DNA of 63,637 nt. It comes from Spirochaetota bacterium. Its GTDB lineage: Bacteria > Spirochaetota > Spirochaetia > Treponematales > Rectinemataceae. A program made the translations under genes and the position numbers. Position 1 is the stretch's first letter; each line of letters starts with the position of its first letter. Below the pieces are notes generated by a model, which was given only the letters and a program-made list of their open reading frames with translations, made no database searches and was not told the DNA's origin. Of the stretch, positions 51,586 through 61,371 are shown one piece after another. Where the stretch lies: assembly GCA_029778945.1 (NCBI GenBank), contig JAKPBN010000220.1:1-63637 (forward strand), given 5' to 3'.

Positions 51586-52950
51586 ATGAGTCCCAGGTCC
51601 AGGCCCTTTCCCCTTGTCCTCTCAGCCCTCCTCCTCGGCCTCCTGGCGCCCCTGCCAGGAGCCCTTGCCCAGGCCCGGGACCTGCGCGCCGTCTCCAGCC
51701 CCCGGGAGCTTCTCGAGGCCCTGGCTCCCCACCGGACCATTGTCCTCAAGGCCGGGGACTATGAGCTCTCCACGGCCTATGACCTAGAGTCCTCGCCCTG
51801 GTTTACCTGGACCGACGCCCCCGGGGGCCGGGAGCTTTCCCTCCAGGACCTGGAGGACGTGGAGCTTCGGGGCGAGGGGGGGGCGCGTCTTGTCGTAAGC
51901 GACCCCCGCCTCTATATACTCGGCCTCTACCGCTGCAAGAACCTCAGCCTTTCGGGCCTCAGCTTCGCCCGCCATCCGGCCGTCCAGGCCCCAGGCCAGG
52001 CTGGCGAGGAGGCCGAGGCCGAGGCCGGGGGCCTGTACATAGTCGACTGCCAGGGCCTCCTCCTCTCGGATTCCGCCTTTGAGGGCAGGAATGGCTATCC
52101 CCTGGAGATCAAGGGCTCCCGGGGGGTCAAGGTGAGCCGGACAAGCATCACCGGCGGCAGCTTCGGGGCCCTCTACGCGGCCTTTTGCCGGGATCTCACG
52201 TTTGAGGCCTCCACCTTCAGCGGCAACATCGCCGCTACCCTTCTCAGCCTCGAGGAATCCCGGGATGTCCACTTTTCCTCCTCCACCTTCAGCTCCAATG
52301 AGGGCCTGAATTTCCTGGGGGTCTACACGGACAAGGTGAAGGCGGAGAACATCGATTTTTCGGCCTGCACCTTTGCCCGCAACAACTTTGACTGGTTTAC
52401 GGGGCCGGAATACCTGCCGACCCTCACGGAGCCCCGCTTTGTGGCCAACAGCTTTGGCGCCGACTGGGCGGAAAAGTCCGTGTCCCCGGCCCAGGGAGGC
52501 CAGGCCTTGAATGCCGCGGGCCTCGTCGATTTTGCCATCCCCCAAACCAGCCTGGGCCTGAGCTTTCCTCCCTCCTGGGCTGCCCTGGGCGGGGACGAGC
52601 TGGGCATTCCCGAGGCCTTCCTGGGCCTCCTGGGGCCTGAGGGCCAGACCATGGCTCTCTGCTTTGCCCTGGACAAGCCTGGCCTTGACCGGCGGGGGGC
52701 CCTGGAGGCCTTTAAGGCCCTCCTGCCTACGATTGCCCGGGGCAGCTACCAGCTCGATCCCGATCCCGAGGGGGGAGGGGACTTTGTGGGCTGGCTCGTC
52801 GCGGGGCCGGGCAAGAAGGCCCGTCTGCGGCTGAGGCTCCGGGACTCTAGCGGCCAGTGGTATGCTCTTCTCGGCCTCGCCCTGGTCCCCGAGGCCCTAG
52901 GCGCCGACTCCGAGCTCCGGACTGTCCTGGACTCCTTTGGACCGCGCTAG
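51586..52950 (+). CDS. Exported right-handed beta-helix protein
   Basis: 454 residues with a signal peptide (LVLSALLLGLLAPLPGALAQA). Residues 55-290 show the stacked pattern of a parallel beta-helix: repeated short strands such as ILGLYRCKNLSLSGLSF, YIVDCQGLLLSDSAF and EIKGSRGVKVSRTSI spaced by about 22 residues. The C-terminal 150 residues form a separate alpha/beta domain. No polysaccharide-lyase residues were recognised, so it may be a surface scaffold. AAAGGAG precedes the ATG, and a possible promoter (TTGGAA, 17 bases, TAGACT) lies upstream. Confidence 0.72.
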   Translation: MSPRSRPFPLVLSALLLGLLAPLPGALAQARDLRAVSSPRELLEALAPHRTIVLKAGDYELSTAYDLESSPWFTWTDAPGGRELSLQDLEDVELRGEGGARLVVSDPRLYILGLYRCKNLSLSGLSFARHPAVQAPGQAGEEAEAEAGGLYIVDCQGLLLSDSAFEGRNGYPLEIKGSRGVKVSRTSITGGSFGALYAAFCRDLTFEASTFSGNIAATLLSLEESRDVHFSSSTFSSNEGLNFLGVYTDKVKAENIDFSACTFARNNFDWFTGPEYLPTLTEPRFVANSFGADWAEKSVSPAQGGQALNAAGLVDFAIPQTSLGLSFPPSWAALGGDELGIPEAFLGLLGPEGQTMALCFALDKPGLDRRGALEAFKALLPTIARGSYQLDPDPEGGGDFVGWLVAGPGKKARLRLRLRDSSGQWYALLGLALVPEALGADSELRTVLDSFGPR

Positions 52951-52962
52951 CGTCTGATATTG

Positions 52963-52995
52963 AAATGCAACCACGGAGGCACGGAGGTCACGGAG
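52963..52995. repeat. Third copy of the CACGGAGG repeat
   Basis: AAATGCAACCACGGAGG, then CACGGAGGTCACGGAG. This is the reverse complement of the right part of the 39 kb element, which reads CCGTGGTTGCATTT. The rest of the interval 52951-53247 is AT-rich with a T-run near 53074 and has no gene. Confidence 0.7.
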
Positions 52996-53152
52996 TAAAG
53001 CAAAAGAAATGAAGAGAAAAGCCTACATCTTTATTCAATATAAAAACTTACTAATCTAGGTTTGCCTGTTCCCCTTTTTTTCTTTCCCGTGCCTTAGGCT
53101 AGGATCAGATTTTTGCTCCGGGGTGTGCCAGTTGACTGTCCCAGGCCCTCAA

Positions 53153-53182
53153 TTGCGCAAAACCGCCCGGTAATGCTAGATT
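53153..53182 (+). promoter_or_regulatory. Possible promoter of ackA
   Basis: TTGCGC at 53153-53158, 18-base spacer, TAGATT at 53177-53182, followed by a leader of about 60 bases. Confidence 0.35.
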
Positions 53183-53247
53183 TCTTGGGACCGGAGCTAG
53201 CCTGAGGGCCGGCTCGGCCGCCAGCACACCGCCCCCAAGGAGCCGTC

Positions 53248-54585
53248 ATGGTCATTCTCACCCTTAACTGCGGATCTTCCTCCGTCAAATACCAGGTCTA
53301 CGATTGGGACAACAAGGACATCCTCGCCACCGGAATCGTCGAGCGCGTAACCCAGAGCGGCTCCTCCATCACCCACAAGCCCCGGGGCAAGGCCGACTAC
53401 GCCGCCGAGCACGAGTGCCCCACCCACACCGTGGCCATCGAGCTGATCCTCAACACCCTCGTGAACGCCGAGTACGGGGTGATCCGGGACATGTCCGTGA
53501 TCAAGGCCGTGGGCCACCGCATGGTCCATGGCGGCGCCACCTTCGCCCGGTCCTGCCTCATCGACGCCAAGTTCCTCGAGACCTTCCGGGACCTTACCGA
53601 CCTGGCGCCCCTCCACAACCCCGCCAACCTCATGGGCGTCGAGGCGGCCATGGCCGTCCTCCCCTCGGTCCCCCACTGCGCCATCATGGACACGGCCTGG
53701 CACCAGACCATGCCCGCCTCGAGCTACAGCTACGCCCTGCCCAAGGAGTGGGAGGAGAAGTACGCCGTCCGCCGCTATGGCTTCCACGGGACCAGCTTCC
53801 TCTACAACGCCAAGCGGGCCGCCGTCCTCCTCGGCAAGGACCCCTTCAAGACCAACCTCATCATCGCCCACATAGGCAACGGCTCCTCGATCAACGCCGT
53901 CAAGAACGGCTGCTCCTATGACACCTCCATGGGCATGACCCCCCTCGAGGGCCTCGTGATGGGCACCCGCTCCGGGGACATCGACCCCGGCATCATCTTC
54001 CACATGATGCGCAAGGCCGGCCTCTCGGCCTTCGACGTGGAGAAGAAGCTCAACAAGGAGTCCGGGGTCCTGGGGATCACGGGCAAGTGGGCCGACCGCC
54101 GGGACATCGAGCAGGCCGCGGAAAAGGGCGACAAGATCGCCATCCTCGCCCAGGAGCTCGAGTCCTACCGGATCAAGAAGTACATCGGCGCCTACTACGC
54201 GGCCCTGGGCCATGTGGACGCCCTCATCTTCACCGCCGGTGTGGGCGAGATGGGCCCGGTCACCCGCAAGCTCGCCACGAGCGGCCTCGAGGAGCTCGGG
54301 ATCGTGATCGACCAGAAGAAGAACGAGCTTGGGAAGTGCCGCAACGCCGAGCTCGACATCTCGGCGCCGGGCTCGAAGGTCAAGATCTTCGTCATCCCCA
54401 CGGACGAGGAGCTCGTGATGACCGAGGACGCCTTTGCCCTCATGAAGGGGAGCTATGACGTCCACACCAACTACACCTACGCCTTCCAGTCCAAGGACTA
54501 TGTGAACAAGGCCAGGGCCGAGGGCCTCGAGAAGGACCTTGTCAAGAAGCCCTACCTCGCTGACCTGATCGCCAAGCTTCCCTAA
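53248..54585 (+). CDS. ackA: Acetate kinase
   Basis: 445 residues, about 40 longer than most bacterial enzymes. Features are [16 protein letters not shown] at the start, [16 protein letters not shown] (catalytic region), HIGNGSSI and FTAGVGEM near the C-terminus. It converts acetyl phosphate and ADP to acetate and ATP and marks a fermentative metabolism. No pta gene is adjacent. AAGGAG precedes the ATG. The long open leader and its single-gene arrangement suggest separate control. Confidence 0.95.
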   Translation: MVILTLNCGSSSVKYQVYDWDNKDILATGIVERVTQSGSSITHKPRGKADYAAEHECPTHTVAIELILNTLVNAEYGVIRDMSVIKAVGHRMVHGGATFARSCLIDAKFLETFRDLTDLAPLHNPANLMGVEAAMAVLPSVPHCAIMDTAWHQTMPASSYSYALPKEWEEKYAVRRYGFHGTSFLYNAKRAAVLLGKDPFKTNLIIAHIGNGSSINAVKNGCSYDTSMGMTPLEGLVMGTRSGDIDPGIIFHMMRKAGLSAFDVEKKLNKESGVLGITGKWADRRDIEQAAEKGDKIAILAQELESYRIKKYIGAYYAALGHVDALIFTAGVGEMGPVTRKLATSGLEELGIVIDQKKNELGKCRNAELDISAPGSKVKIFVIPTDEELVMTEDAFALMKGSYDVHTNYTYAFQSKDYVNKARAEGLEKDLVKKPYLADLIAKLP

Positions 54586-54605
54586 GGGGCTGCGGCGGCG
54601 GGCGA

Positions 54606-54634
54606 TTGGCTTTGCCCTCCGCCGCGGCTATGAT
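54606..54634 (+). promoter_or_regulatory. Promoter of the GGDEF gene, leaderless geometry
   Basis: TTGGCT at 54606-54611, 17-base spacer, TATGAT at 54629-54634, then six bases to the ATG at 54641. Confidence 0.6.
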
Positions 54635-54640
54635 TAAGGC

Positions 54641-56254
54641 ATGATGGCGCCCACGGCCCCGGTCATTCTCCTGGCCCTTCTCGGGGCTGTGGCGGCCTTT
54701 GCCCTCTTTATCTCCGCCTATGCCTTTGCCCAGCGAAGGGTCCGCTGCGCCCGGGAATTCAGCGTCTTTATCCTCTCCGTGGCCATCTATGCCCTGGGCT
54801 ATGCCTGGGAGCTGACCAACGCCACCCTTCCGGGCATTTTTGCGGCGTTGCGGCTGGAGTATCTTGGCGTGGCCTGGGTCCCTGTGACCTGGGTCCTCTT
54901 TGCCCGGCGCTTTGCCCGGGATCGCCACGAGAGCCCCCTCCTGATCCTCGCCCTAAGCGTCATCCCCGTCCTGACCATAGCCCTGGTCTTTACCAGCCCC
55001 GGCCATAGCCTGTTCTATATGCATCCCCGGGTCAGGACCGATGGGCCCTTCGCGGTCTTTGCCTTTGACCAGGGGCCCTTCTACTGGCTCTGGGCGATCT
55101 ATCTCCAGGTCTGCATCGCCTGGGGGAGCGTGATCATGATCCGGGAGGCCCTGGAGCCGAACCTGATCCGGAGGAACCAGGCTATCATGGTGGCCCTGGC
55201 CGGCCTTATCCCCTGGCTGGCCTTTATCGGCCACCTCCTCGACCTGTGGCCCTATGGCCTGGATTCGGGGCCCTTCTCCGGGGGCATAGCCGGCTTCTTC
55301 TTCGCCTGGGCCATCTTCCGCCTAGGTTTCCTGGACCTGGTGCCCAAGGCCAGGGACCAGGCCCTGGAGGCTCTCCACGATGGCTTCCTTGTCCTGGACC
55401 GCAAGGGCCTCCTCCTGGACGCCAATCCCGCGGCCCGGGACTTCCTGGGCCTGGGGGAGCTCTGCCCCGGGGCCCCCCTCACCCTTGCCCCGCCCCTTGC
55501 CTTTGCCCTGAAGGGCCTCCTTGAGACCGGGGAGGGCACGGCCGAGGCGGTCGTCCCCCTGGCCCGGCCCCTCCCTGTGGCGAACCTGGACCTGGGCGGG
55601 GGGACCTGCGACGACAAGGGGGCTGGCGCCACCTGCGAGCGCCACCTGAGCCTCCAGGCCACCACGGTCCTGGACGACCGGGGCCGGCCCGCCGGCACAA
55701 GCATCGTGATCCGGGATGTGACCGAGCTCTCGGCCCTCCTCGCGCGGCTGCGGGACCTGGCCTCCACCGACGTCCTGACGGGCCTCATGAACCGGCGCAG
55801 CTTTTTCGAGCTCGCCCAGAGGGACATCGAGGTGGCCCGCCGCACCGGCCGCCGCTTTGTGGTCGGGATCGCGGACATCGACCATTTTAAGCTGGTCAAT
55901 GACCGCTATGGCCACGCCGTGGGGGACCAGGCCCTGAGGACGGCGGCCGGGCGCTTTCTCTCCTGCCTGCGATCCACGGACCTGGTCTGCCGCTACGGAG
56001 GCGAGGAATTCGCCTTCCTCTTCCCGGAGTGCGAGCTCGAGGCCGGGCGGCGGACGGCCGAGCGCCTCCGGGAGGCCCTTGCCTCAAGTCCCGTGCGCAC
56101 CGACCAGGGCGAGATCGCCCTCTCGGCCAGCTTTGGCCTTTGCGCGTCCCTGGCCCAGCCCGGGGAGGACCTCGACTCCCTGCTCAAGCGGGCGGACGAG
56201 GCCCTCTATCAGGCCAAGGACCGGGGGCGCAACCAGGTGTGCGTCAGCTCCTGA
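54641..56254 (+). CDS. Diguanylate cyclase with 7TM N-terminus and PAS-like domain
   Basis: 537 residues. Seven hydrophobic helices (about 5-230) resemble the histidine-kinase 7TM sensor unit, followed by a PAS-like segment (FLVLDRKGLLLDANPAARDFLGLGEL). The C-terminal GGDEF domain starts at ASTDVLTGLMNRRSFF and carries the active motif GGEEF at 453-457; it should make cyclic-di-GMP. An RxxD inhibitory site is not obvious. Its end overlaps the convergent LacI-type gene by 11 bases. A leaderless transcript is predicted. Confidence 0.88.
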   Translation: MMAPTAPVILLALLGAVAAFALFISAYAFAQRRVRCAREFSVFILSVAIYALGYAWELTNATLPGIFAALRLEYLGVAWVPVTWVLFARRFARDRHESPLLILALSVIPVLTIALVFTSPGHSLFYMHPRVRTDGPFAVFAFDQGPFYWLWAIYLQVCIAWGSVIMIREALEPNLIRRNQAIMVALAGLIPWLAFIGHLLDLWPYGLDSGPFSGGIAGFFFAWAIFRLGFLDLVPKARDQALEALHDGFLVLDRKGLLLDANPAARDFLGLGELCPGAPLTLAPPLAFALKGLLETGEGTAEAVVPLARPLPVANLDLGGGTCDDKGAGATCERHLSLQATTVLDDRGRPAGTSIVIRDVTELSALLARLRDLASTDVLTGLMNRRSFFELAQRDIEVARRTGRRFVVGIADIDHFKLVNDRYGHAVGDQALRTAAGRFLSCLRSTDLVCRYGGEEFAFLFPECELEAGRRTAERLREALASSPVRTDQGEIALSASFGLCASLAQPGEDLDSLLKRADEALYQAKDRGRNQVCVSS

Positions 56255-57263
56255 GAGCTTGGGTCTTGCTGGGAGCGGTGGTTTCCCTGGGCACGAGGGC
56301 ATAAGGCAGGATCACCGGCGACAGGCCCGCGCCTTCCCCGGAGATGAGGCGGACAATGACCTCGGCGGCCTCGGAGCCCATGTCCGCGATGGGCTGGCGC
56401 ACCGTGGAGAGGCTGGGGGAGAGGCTGGCGCTGATGTCTATGTCGTCAAAGCCGATCACCGACAGGTCCTGGGGCACCCGCTTGCCCACCTCGTAGAGGG
56501 CCCTGATGGCGCCTACCGCGAGCTCGTCGGTGACGGCAAAGAGGGCGGTCAGGCCGGTCCCGCGCCCTAAGAGGGTGGCCATGGCCCTCCGCCCGGCCTC
56601 GGCGGTGTAGGCGTCCACCACCACAACCTTCTCCTCGTCCGCCCCCAGGCCGGCCGCGGCCAGGGCCGCCTCCCAGCCGGCGCGCCTTTGGCGGCCAAAG
56701 GTGAACTGGGCCCCCGCGAGGATGCCGATGGCCTTGTGGCCCAGGCTGATGAGATGGCCCGTGGCGGCCCGGGCCGCGCCCTCCTCGTCGATGTGGATGG
56801 AGGGAAAGCCCGAGCCCTCCCTCTCAAAGGTGCAGGTGACCACGGGCATGCCGGACTGGGCCAGGCTCCCATAGAAGGCGGGATCGCCCACCTCGTGGAG
56901 CATGATCACCCCGTCGAGCATCTCGGCCCGGAGCCGCGCAAGGCACTTGCCCTCGCTCAGGGGCTCGGATTTGACGAGGAAGAGCCTGGTGCGGTAGCCG
57001 TAGCCCTCCAGGCGGTGCTCGATGGCGGAAAAGAGCTGGCGCTGGAACATGTTGAAGGCGTCCGGGACGACAATGCCAACTGTGAAGGTCCGCATGAGGA
57101 CCATGGACCTGGCGGCGGTGTTGGGGACGTAGCCCGTCTCCTTGACGAGGGAGAGGATGCGCTCCCTGAGCTCGGGCTTGACGTATTTCTTTCCGTTGAC
57201 GACCCGGGAGATGGTGGAGGGGGATACCCCCGCAAGCCTGGCTATGTCCTTGATGTTCATCAT
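56244..57263 (-). CDS. LacI family transcriptional regulator of the inositol operon
   Basis: 339 residues. The helix-turn-helix is at the start (NIKDIARLAGVSPSTISRVVNGKKYVKPELRERI), followed by a periplasmic-binding-protein-like sensor domain (VGIVVPDAFNMF, LAGAQFTFGRQRRAGW, VIGFDDIDI). It diverges from iolG, so local control of the iol genes is likely. Two LacI-type palindromes sit between the genes. Ligand is presumably an inositol or a pathway intermediate. ATG at 57263 with AAGGTGG upstream; a second ATG follows at once. Confidence 0.9.
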   Translation of the reverse strand: MMNIKDIARLAGVSPSTISRVVNGKKYVKPELRERILSLVKETGYVPNTAARSMVLMRTFTVGIVVPDAFNMFQRQLFSAIEHRLEGYGYRTRLFLVKSEPLSEGKCLARLRAEMLDGVIMLHEVGDPAFYGSLAQSGMPVVTCTFEREGSGFPSIHIDEEGAARAATGHLISLGHKAIGILAGAQFTFGRQRRAGWEAALAAAGLGADEEKVVVVDAYTAEAGRRAMATLLGRGTGLTALFAVTDELAVGAIRALYEVGKRVPQDLSVIGFDDIDISASLSPSLSTVRQPIADMGSEAAEVIVRLISGEGAGLSPVILPYALVPRETTAPSKTQALRS

Positions 57264-57380
57264 CCCTGGCCACCTTTTAAGGGTTACTGTAGCTCCCGCC
57301 TTGGGCAGAAGGCAAGCCTGGATCCTCGGAGGAGGCCCCCCCTGACCGTCCACCCGGGCAGTGGATCCTCCAAATAAGAA

Positions 57381-57409
57381 TTGACAATAGCCGACAGGGG
57401 GCTGATAAT
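57381..57409 (+). promoter_or_regulatory. Promoter P1 of the iol operon
   Basis: TTGACA at 57381-57386, 17-base spacer, GATAAT at 57404-57409: a near-consensus promoter. Transcription would begin near 57416, just before operator O1. Confidence 0.72.
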
Positions 57410-57419
57410 TAATGAAGAC

Positions 57420-57433
57420 TGAAAACGTTTGCA
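57420..57433 (+). promoter_or_regulatory. LacI-type operator O1
   Basis: TGAAAACGTTTGCA, an imperfect palindrome around CG (six of seven pairs), with flanks matching O2. It covers the first transcribed bases after P1, as expected for repression. Confidence 0.75.
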
Positions 57434-57555
57434 GAAAGTGCCACAAGGGTACTGCCCCCTGTCTCCCGGGCCAGGGGGTTAGAACTAGCCTTGGAGGAAA
57501 GGCCGGCCCTCAAGGTCCAGGCGAGTTATCCTCGGCATTTCGATAATTTCGGAGC

Positions 57556-57585
57556 TTTACACCCATGGCTTTCCCGGGTTAGGAT
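57556..57585 (+). promoter_or_regulatory. Possible second iol promoter P2
   Basis: TTTACA at 57556-57561, 18-base spacer, TAGGAT at 57580-57585, eight bases before O2. Weaker match than P1. Confidence 0.45.
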
Positions 57586-57592
57586 TGGCTTC

Positions 57593-57606
57593 TGAAATCG
57601 TTTGCA
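57593..57606 (+). promoter_or_regulatory. LacI-type operator O2
   Basis: TGAAATCGTTTGCA, differing from O1 at one base, with the same flanks (CT before, GAA after). The two centres are 173 bases apart, a distance that would allow DNA looping. Confidence 0.72.
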
Positions 57607-57650
57607 GAAGGCTTCAATAAGACCAGCATAAGTACCTACAGGAGGTTTCC

Positions 57651-58676
57651 ATGTCCAAGGCAGTCAACATCGGAGTCATAGGCGCCGGGCGCATCGGCAA
57701 GATCCATGCGGAAAATCTCGCCTACCTTATCCCCGGGGCCAAGCTCGTGGCCATCGCCGACGCCAACCTCAGCCCGGCTATCGAAGCCTGGGCCAAGGGG
57801 CTCGGGGTCAAGACCGTGACCAAGGATCCCAAGGTCCTCTTCGCGGACAAGGACATAGAGGCCATCATCATCTGCTCCTCCACGGACACCCACGCGGACT
57901 TTGTCGTCCAGGCCGCCCAGGCGGGCAAGCACATCTTCTGCGAAAAGCCCGTGGACACCACGGTCGCCAAGGTCAGGGCTGCCCTGGCCGCGGCGGACAA
58001 GGCCAAGGTCAAGCTCCAGGTGGGCTTTAACCGCCGCTTTGACCACAACTTCCGCAGGGTGAGGGAACTGGTCCTTTCTGGCGCGGTGGGCGATCCCCAG
58101 ATCATCAAGATCACCTCCCGGGACCCGGCCCCCCCGCCCGTCTCCTATGTCGCCGTGTCCGGCGGCATCTTCCTGGACATGATGATCCATGACCTCGACA
58201 TGGCCCGCTACCAGGCCGGGTCCGAGGTGGTCGAGGTCTATGCCCAGGGCTCGGTCCTCGTGGACGAGGGCATTGGCAAGGCCGGCGACGTGGACACCGC
58301 CATTGTCACCCTCAAGTTCAAGAACGGGGCCCTCGCCGTCATCGATAACTCCCGCAAGGCCGTCTACGGCTACGACCAGCGCCTCGAGGTCTTTGGCTCC
58401 AAGGGCTCGGCGGCCGCGGAGAACGACACCCCCTCCACCGTGAGGCTCTCCACCGAGGCGGGGGTCACCGGGGACAAGCCCCTCTACTTCTTCCTCGAGC
58501 GCTACAAGGAGGCCTTTATCGCCGAGATGCGGGAGTTTGTCGCCGCCGTCGCTGAGGACAAGCCCGTCCCCGTCACCGGTGAGGACGGCCTCCAGGACCT
58601 CCTCGTGGCCCTGGCCTGCAAGAAGTCCCTCGTCGAGGGTCGCGCGGTGAAGCTCTCCGAGATCCCCCTGGTATAA
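57651..58676 (+). CDS. iolG: Inositol 2-dehydrogenase
   Basis: 341 residues of the Gfo/Idh/MocA family. An N-terminal NAD loop (GVIGAGRIGKIHAEN) is followed by CEKPVDTTV, with the catalytic Lys, and DMMIHDLDMARY, with the catalytic Asp and His. It oxidises myo-inositol to scyllo-inosose with NAD+. Context (iolB, iolD, iolE downstream) supports IolG over other dehydrogenases of the family, which also act on sugars. TACAGGAGGTTTCC precedes the ATG: a strong ribosome-binding site for the first gene of the operon. Confidence 0.9.
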   Translation: MSKAVNIGVIGAGRIGKIHAENLAYLIPGAKLVAIADANLSPAIEAWAKGLGVKTVTKDPKVLFADKDIEAIIICSSTDTHADFVVQAAQAGKHIFCEKPVDTTVAKVRAALAAADKAKVKLQVGFNRRFDHNFRRVRELVLSGAVGDPQIIKITSRDPAPPPVSYVAVSGGIFLDMMIHDLDMARYQAGSEVVEVYAQGSVLVDEGIGKAGDVDTAIVTLKFKNGALAVIDNSRKAVYGYDQRLEVFGSKGSAAAENDTPSTVRLSTEAGVTGDKPLYFFLERYKEAFIAEMREFVAAVAEDKPVPVTGEDGLQDLLVALACKKSLVEGRAVKLSEIPLV

Positions 58677-58679
58677 GCC

Positions 58680-59489
58680 ATGCAAAAACGTCATGAGGGC
58701 GGATTCCGCCCCGGCTGGGAGGCCCTGGTCGAGAGAAAGGGCCCCGAGGCCGACATGCTCATGGACTTTGGCGTCCTCAGCCTAGGCCCCGGCGAAAGCT
58801 GGGACTCGGGGCCCGCGGACGAGAAGGCCCTCCTCTTTATGGCCGGCGAGGCCGAGCTCTCCTGGACGGGCGGGTCCGCCAAGGTCAGCCGGAAGAGCCT
58901 CTTTGACGAGTCTCCGGCCACCCTGAGCCTGCCCGAGGGCGAGCCGGCCCGAGTAGTCGCCGGCCCCAAGGGCGCCGAGCTCTGCGTCACGAGGACGGCG
59001 AACCCCAAGCGCTTTGCCCCCCGCTTCTTTCCGGCCTCCGAGTGCCGCAGCGAGGCCCGGGGCAAGGGCACGATGGGGGAGACCTCCACCCGTATCGTGA
59101 GGACGGTCTTTGACGACTCCAACGCCAAGGACTCGAGCCTCGTGATCGGCGAGGTTGTGGGCATGCCCGGCCGCTGGTCGAGCTATCCCCCCCACCACCA
59201 TCCCCAGCCTGAGATCTACCACTACCGCTTCCTGCCGGAGAAGGGCTTTGGCCTGACCGCGATAGGCGACACACCTTATATCCTCCGGCACCGGGACACT
59301 ATCCTGATCCGGGAGGGCCAGGTCCATCCCCAGGTGACGGCCCCGGGCTATGCCATCTGGTACCTCTGGGTCATCCGCCACCTCGAGGGCCGGCGCTATG
59401 TGACGCCTATCTTTGTCCCCGAGCACCTCTGGGTCAGCGAGCCCAATGCCCCGATCTGGTCGCCTAGGTCGGGAGAGGGAGTCCAATGA
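58680..59489 (+). CDS. iolB: 5-deoxy-glucuronate isomerase
   Basis: 269 residues of the cupin-like KduI/IolB family. YPPHHHPQPEIYHYRF holds the metal-binding histidines and Glu, and HPQVTAPGYAIWYLWVIRH contributes the last ligand. It converts 5-deoxy-D-glucuronate to 5-dehydro-2-deoxy-D-gluconate. It starts four bases after iolG and overlaps iolD by four bases, so the order G-B-D-E forms one unit. Confidence 0.93.
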   Translation: MQKRHEGGFRPGWEALVERKGPEADMLMDFGVLSLGPGESWDSGPADEKALLFMAGEAELSWTGGSAKVSRKSLFDESPATLSLPEGEPARVVAGPKGAELCVTRTANPKRFAPRFFPASECRSEARGKGTMGETSTRIVRTVFDDSNAKDSSLVIGEVVGMPGRWSSYPPHHHPQPEIYHYRFLPEKGFGLTAIGDTPYILRHRDTILIREGQVHPQVTAPGYAIWYLWVIRHLEGRRYVTPIFVPEHLWVSEPNAPIWSPRSGEGVQ

Positions 59490-61360
59490 TGAAGACCGAG
59501 AAATTGACCGTGGGCCAGGCCCTCCTGCGCTTCCTCGAGAACCAGTATCTCGAGGCCGACGGGAAGACCGAGGCCTTCTTTGGCGGGCTCGTGGGCATCT
59601 TTGGCCACGGCGTCGTTGTGGGCTTGGGCGAGGCGCTCGCCGCCAGAGCCACCGGGCCTGGGGCCCTGCGCTTCTACCAGGCCAAGACCGAGCAGGGGGC
59701 GGCCCATATCGGCATAGGTTATGCGAAGCAGCATAACCGCAGGCGGGCCATGGCCATCACCTCCTCGATCGGGCCCGGCGCGCTCAACATGGTGACCGCC
59801 GCGGGCACGGCCACGGCCAATCGCCTGCCCCTCCTCTTGCTGCCCGGGGACGCCTATGCCTGCCGCCAGCCCGACCCCGTTCTCCAGCAGGTGGAGCAGT
59901 TCCACGACTGCAACATCACCGCCAACGACGCCTTCAAGCCCGTCTCCAAGTACTGGGACCGGGTGGCCCGGCCCGAGCAGCTCATGAGCGCCATGCTCAA
60001 CGCCATGCGGGTCCTCACCGACCCCGCCGAGACCGGGGCGGTCACCATAGCCCTCCCCCAGGACGTCCAGGGCGAGGTCTACGACTACCCCGTGGAATTC
60101 CTGGCCAAGCGGGTCCACCACCTGGACCGGCGGCCCCCCGCCGAGGCCGCCGTGGCAAGGATCGCCGAGCTAATCGCCAAGGCTAAAAAGCCCTTTATCA
60201 TCTCCGGTGGCGGGGTGCGCTACTCCGGGGCCGGGGACGAGGTCGCGGCCTTCTGCGCCCGCTTCCGCGTGCCCTTCGCGGAGACCCAGGGCGGCAAGGG
60301 GGCCGTCGACTCCGCCTCGCCCTTTAACATGTCGGGCATCGGGGTCACGGGCTCTCAGGCGGCGAACCGCCTGGCCAAGGAGGCCGACCTCATCCTCGCC
60401 ATAGGCACCAGGATGGGAGACTTCACGACCTGCTCCAAGTGGCTCTTCCAGAACCCGGACTGCAAATTCGTGGGCATAAACGTGGCCCCCTTTGACGCGC
60501 TTAAGCTTGACGCTGCCCCCCTCATCGCCGACGCGAGACTCGGGCTCGCCGCCCTGGGTGCGGCCCTTGAGTCGAGGAAGTATGCCTCGGCCTGGGGCAA
60601 GGAGCTTGAGGCCGAGAGGAAGGCCTGGGATGCCGAGGTGGCCACCATGGCCCACTCCGGCCCCACGGCCCCGCTTTCCCAGGCCGCCTGCCTCGTGGAA
60701 CTCAACGAAAGCCTCCTTCCTGCGGATGCCATCGTGGTCACCGCCTCGGGCTCGATCCCCAGCGACATGCAGAGGATCTGGACATCCAAGTCCCCGGACT
60801 CCTACCATGTGGAGTACGGTTTTTCCTGCATGGGCTATGAGGTGGCCGCCGCCCTGGGGGCCAAGCTGGCCGAGCCCGGGAGGCCCGTCGTGGCCGTGGT
60901 GGGCGACGGGGCCTACACGATGCTCCACACGGAACTCTTGACGGCCGTCCAGGAGGGCCAGAAGATCATTGTGGTCGTCCTGGACAACTCGGGCTTCCAG
61001 TGCATCGACAACCTCCAGGGGAGCCAGGGCATTTCCCACTTTGGCAACGAGTGGAAGCGCCGGGACGCCAAGGGCGCATTGGCCGGTCCTTCCCTAGAGG
61101 TGGACTTTGCCAAGAACGCCGAGTCCTGGGGCGCCCTGGGCCTCCAGGCAGCCAATGCCCAGGAATTCCGGGCCGCGATCAAGGCAGCCCTCGCCGCCCC
61201 CGGCCCGGTGGTCGTGGACGCCAAGGTCTTGCCCAAGTCCATGACCGGGGGCTATGACTCCTGGTGGCGGGTCGGCACGGCGGCCATATCATCCAATCCC
61301 GAGGTGGCCGCGGCCGCCGCCGAGGTCGCGGCCAATGTGGCCAAGGCCCGGAAATACTGA
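59486..61360 (+). CDS. iolD: 3D-trihydroxycyclohexane-1,2-dione hydrolase
   Basis: 624 residues, normal length for the ThDP-dependent ring-opening enzyme of the inositol pathway. The N-terminal part has [12 protein letters not shown] with the Glu that activates the cofactor. The C-terminal ThDP-diphosphate motif begins with [13 protein letters not shown] and ends near LDNSGFQC. It hydrolyses the diketo intermediate to 5-deoxy-glucuronate, the substrate of IolB. Residues 180-360 form the central domain. Coupled to iolB by a four-base overlap. Confidence 0.94.
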   Translation: MMKTEKLTVGQALLRFLENQYLEADGKTEAFFGGLVGIFGHGVVVGLGEALAARATGPGALRFYQAKTEQGAAHIGIGYAKQHNRRRAMAITSSIGPGALNMVTAAGTATANRLPLLLLPGDAYACRQPDPVLQQVEQFHDCNITANDAFKPVSKYWDRVARPEQLMSAMLNAMRVLTDPAETGAVTIALPQDVQGEVYDYPVEFLAKRVHHLDRRPPAEAAVARIAELIAKAKKPFIISGGGVRYSGAGDEVAAFCARFRVPFAETQGGKGAVDSASPFNMSGIGVTGSQAANRLAKEADLILAIGTRMGDFTTCSKWLFQNPDCKFVGINVAPFDALKLDAAPLIADARLGLAALGAALESRKYASAWGKELEAERKAWDAEVATMAHSGPTAPLSQAACLVELNESLLPADAIVVTASGSIPSDMQRIWTSKSPDSYHVEYGFSCMGYEVAAALGAKLAEPGRPVVAVVGDGAYTMLHTELLTAVQEGQKIIVVVLDNSGFQCIDNLQGSQGISHFGNEWKRRDAKGALAGPSLEVDFAKNAESWGALGLQAANAQEFRAAIKAALAAPGPVVVDAKVLPKSMTGGYDSWWRVGTAAISSNPEVAAAAAEVAANVAKARKY

Positions 61361-61371
61361 AGGAGCCAGGT

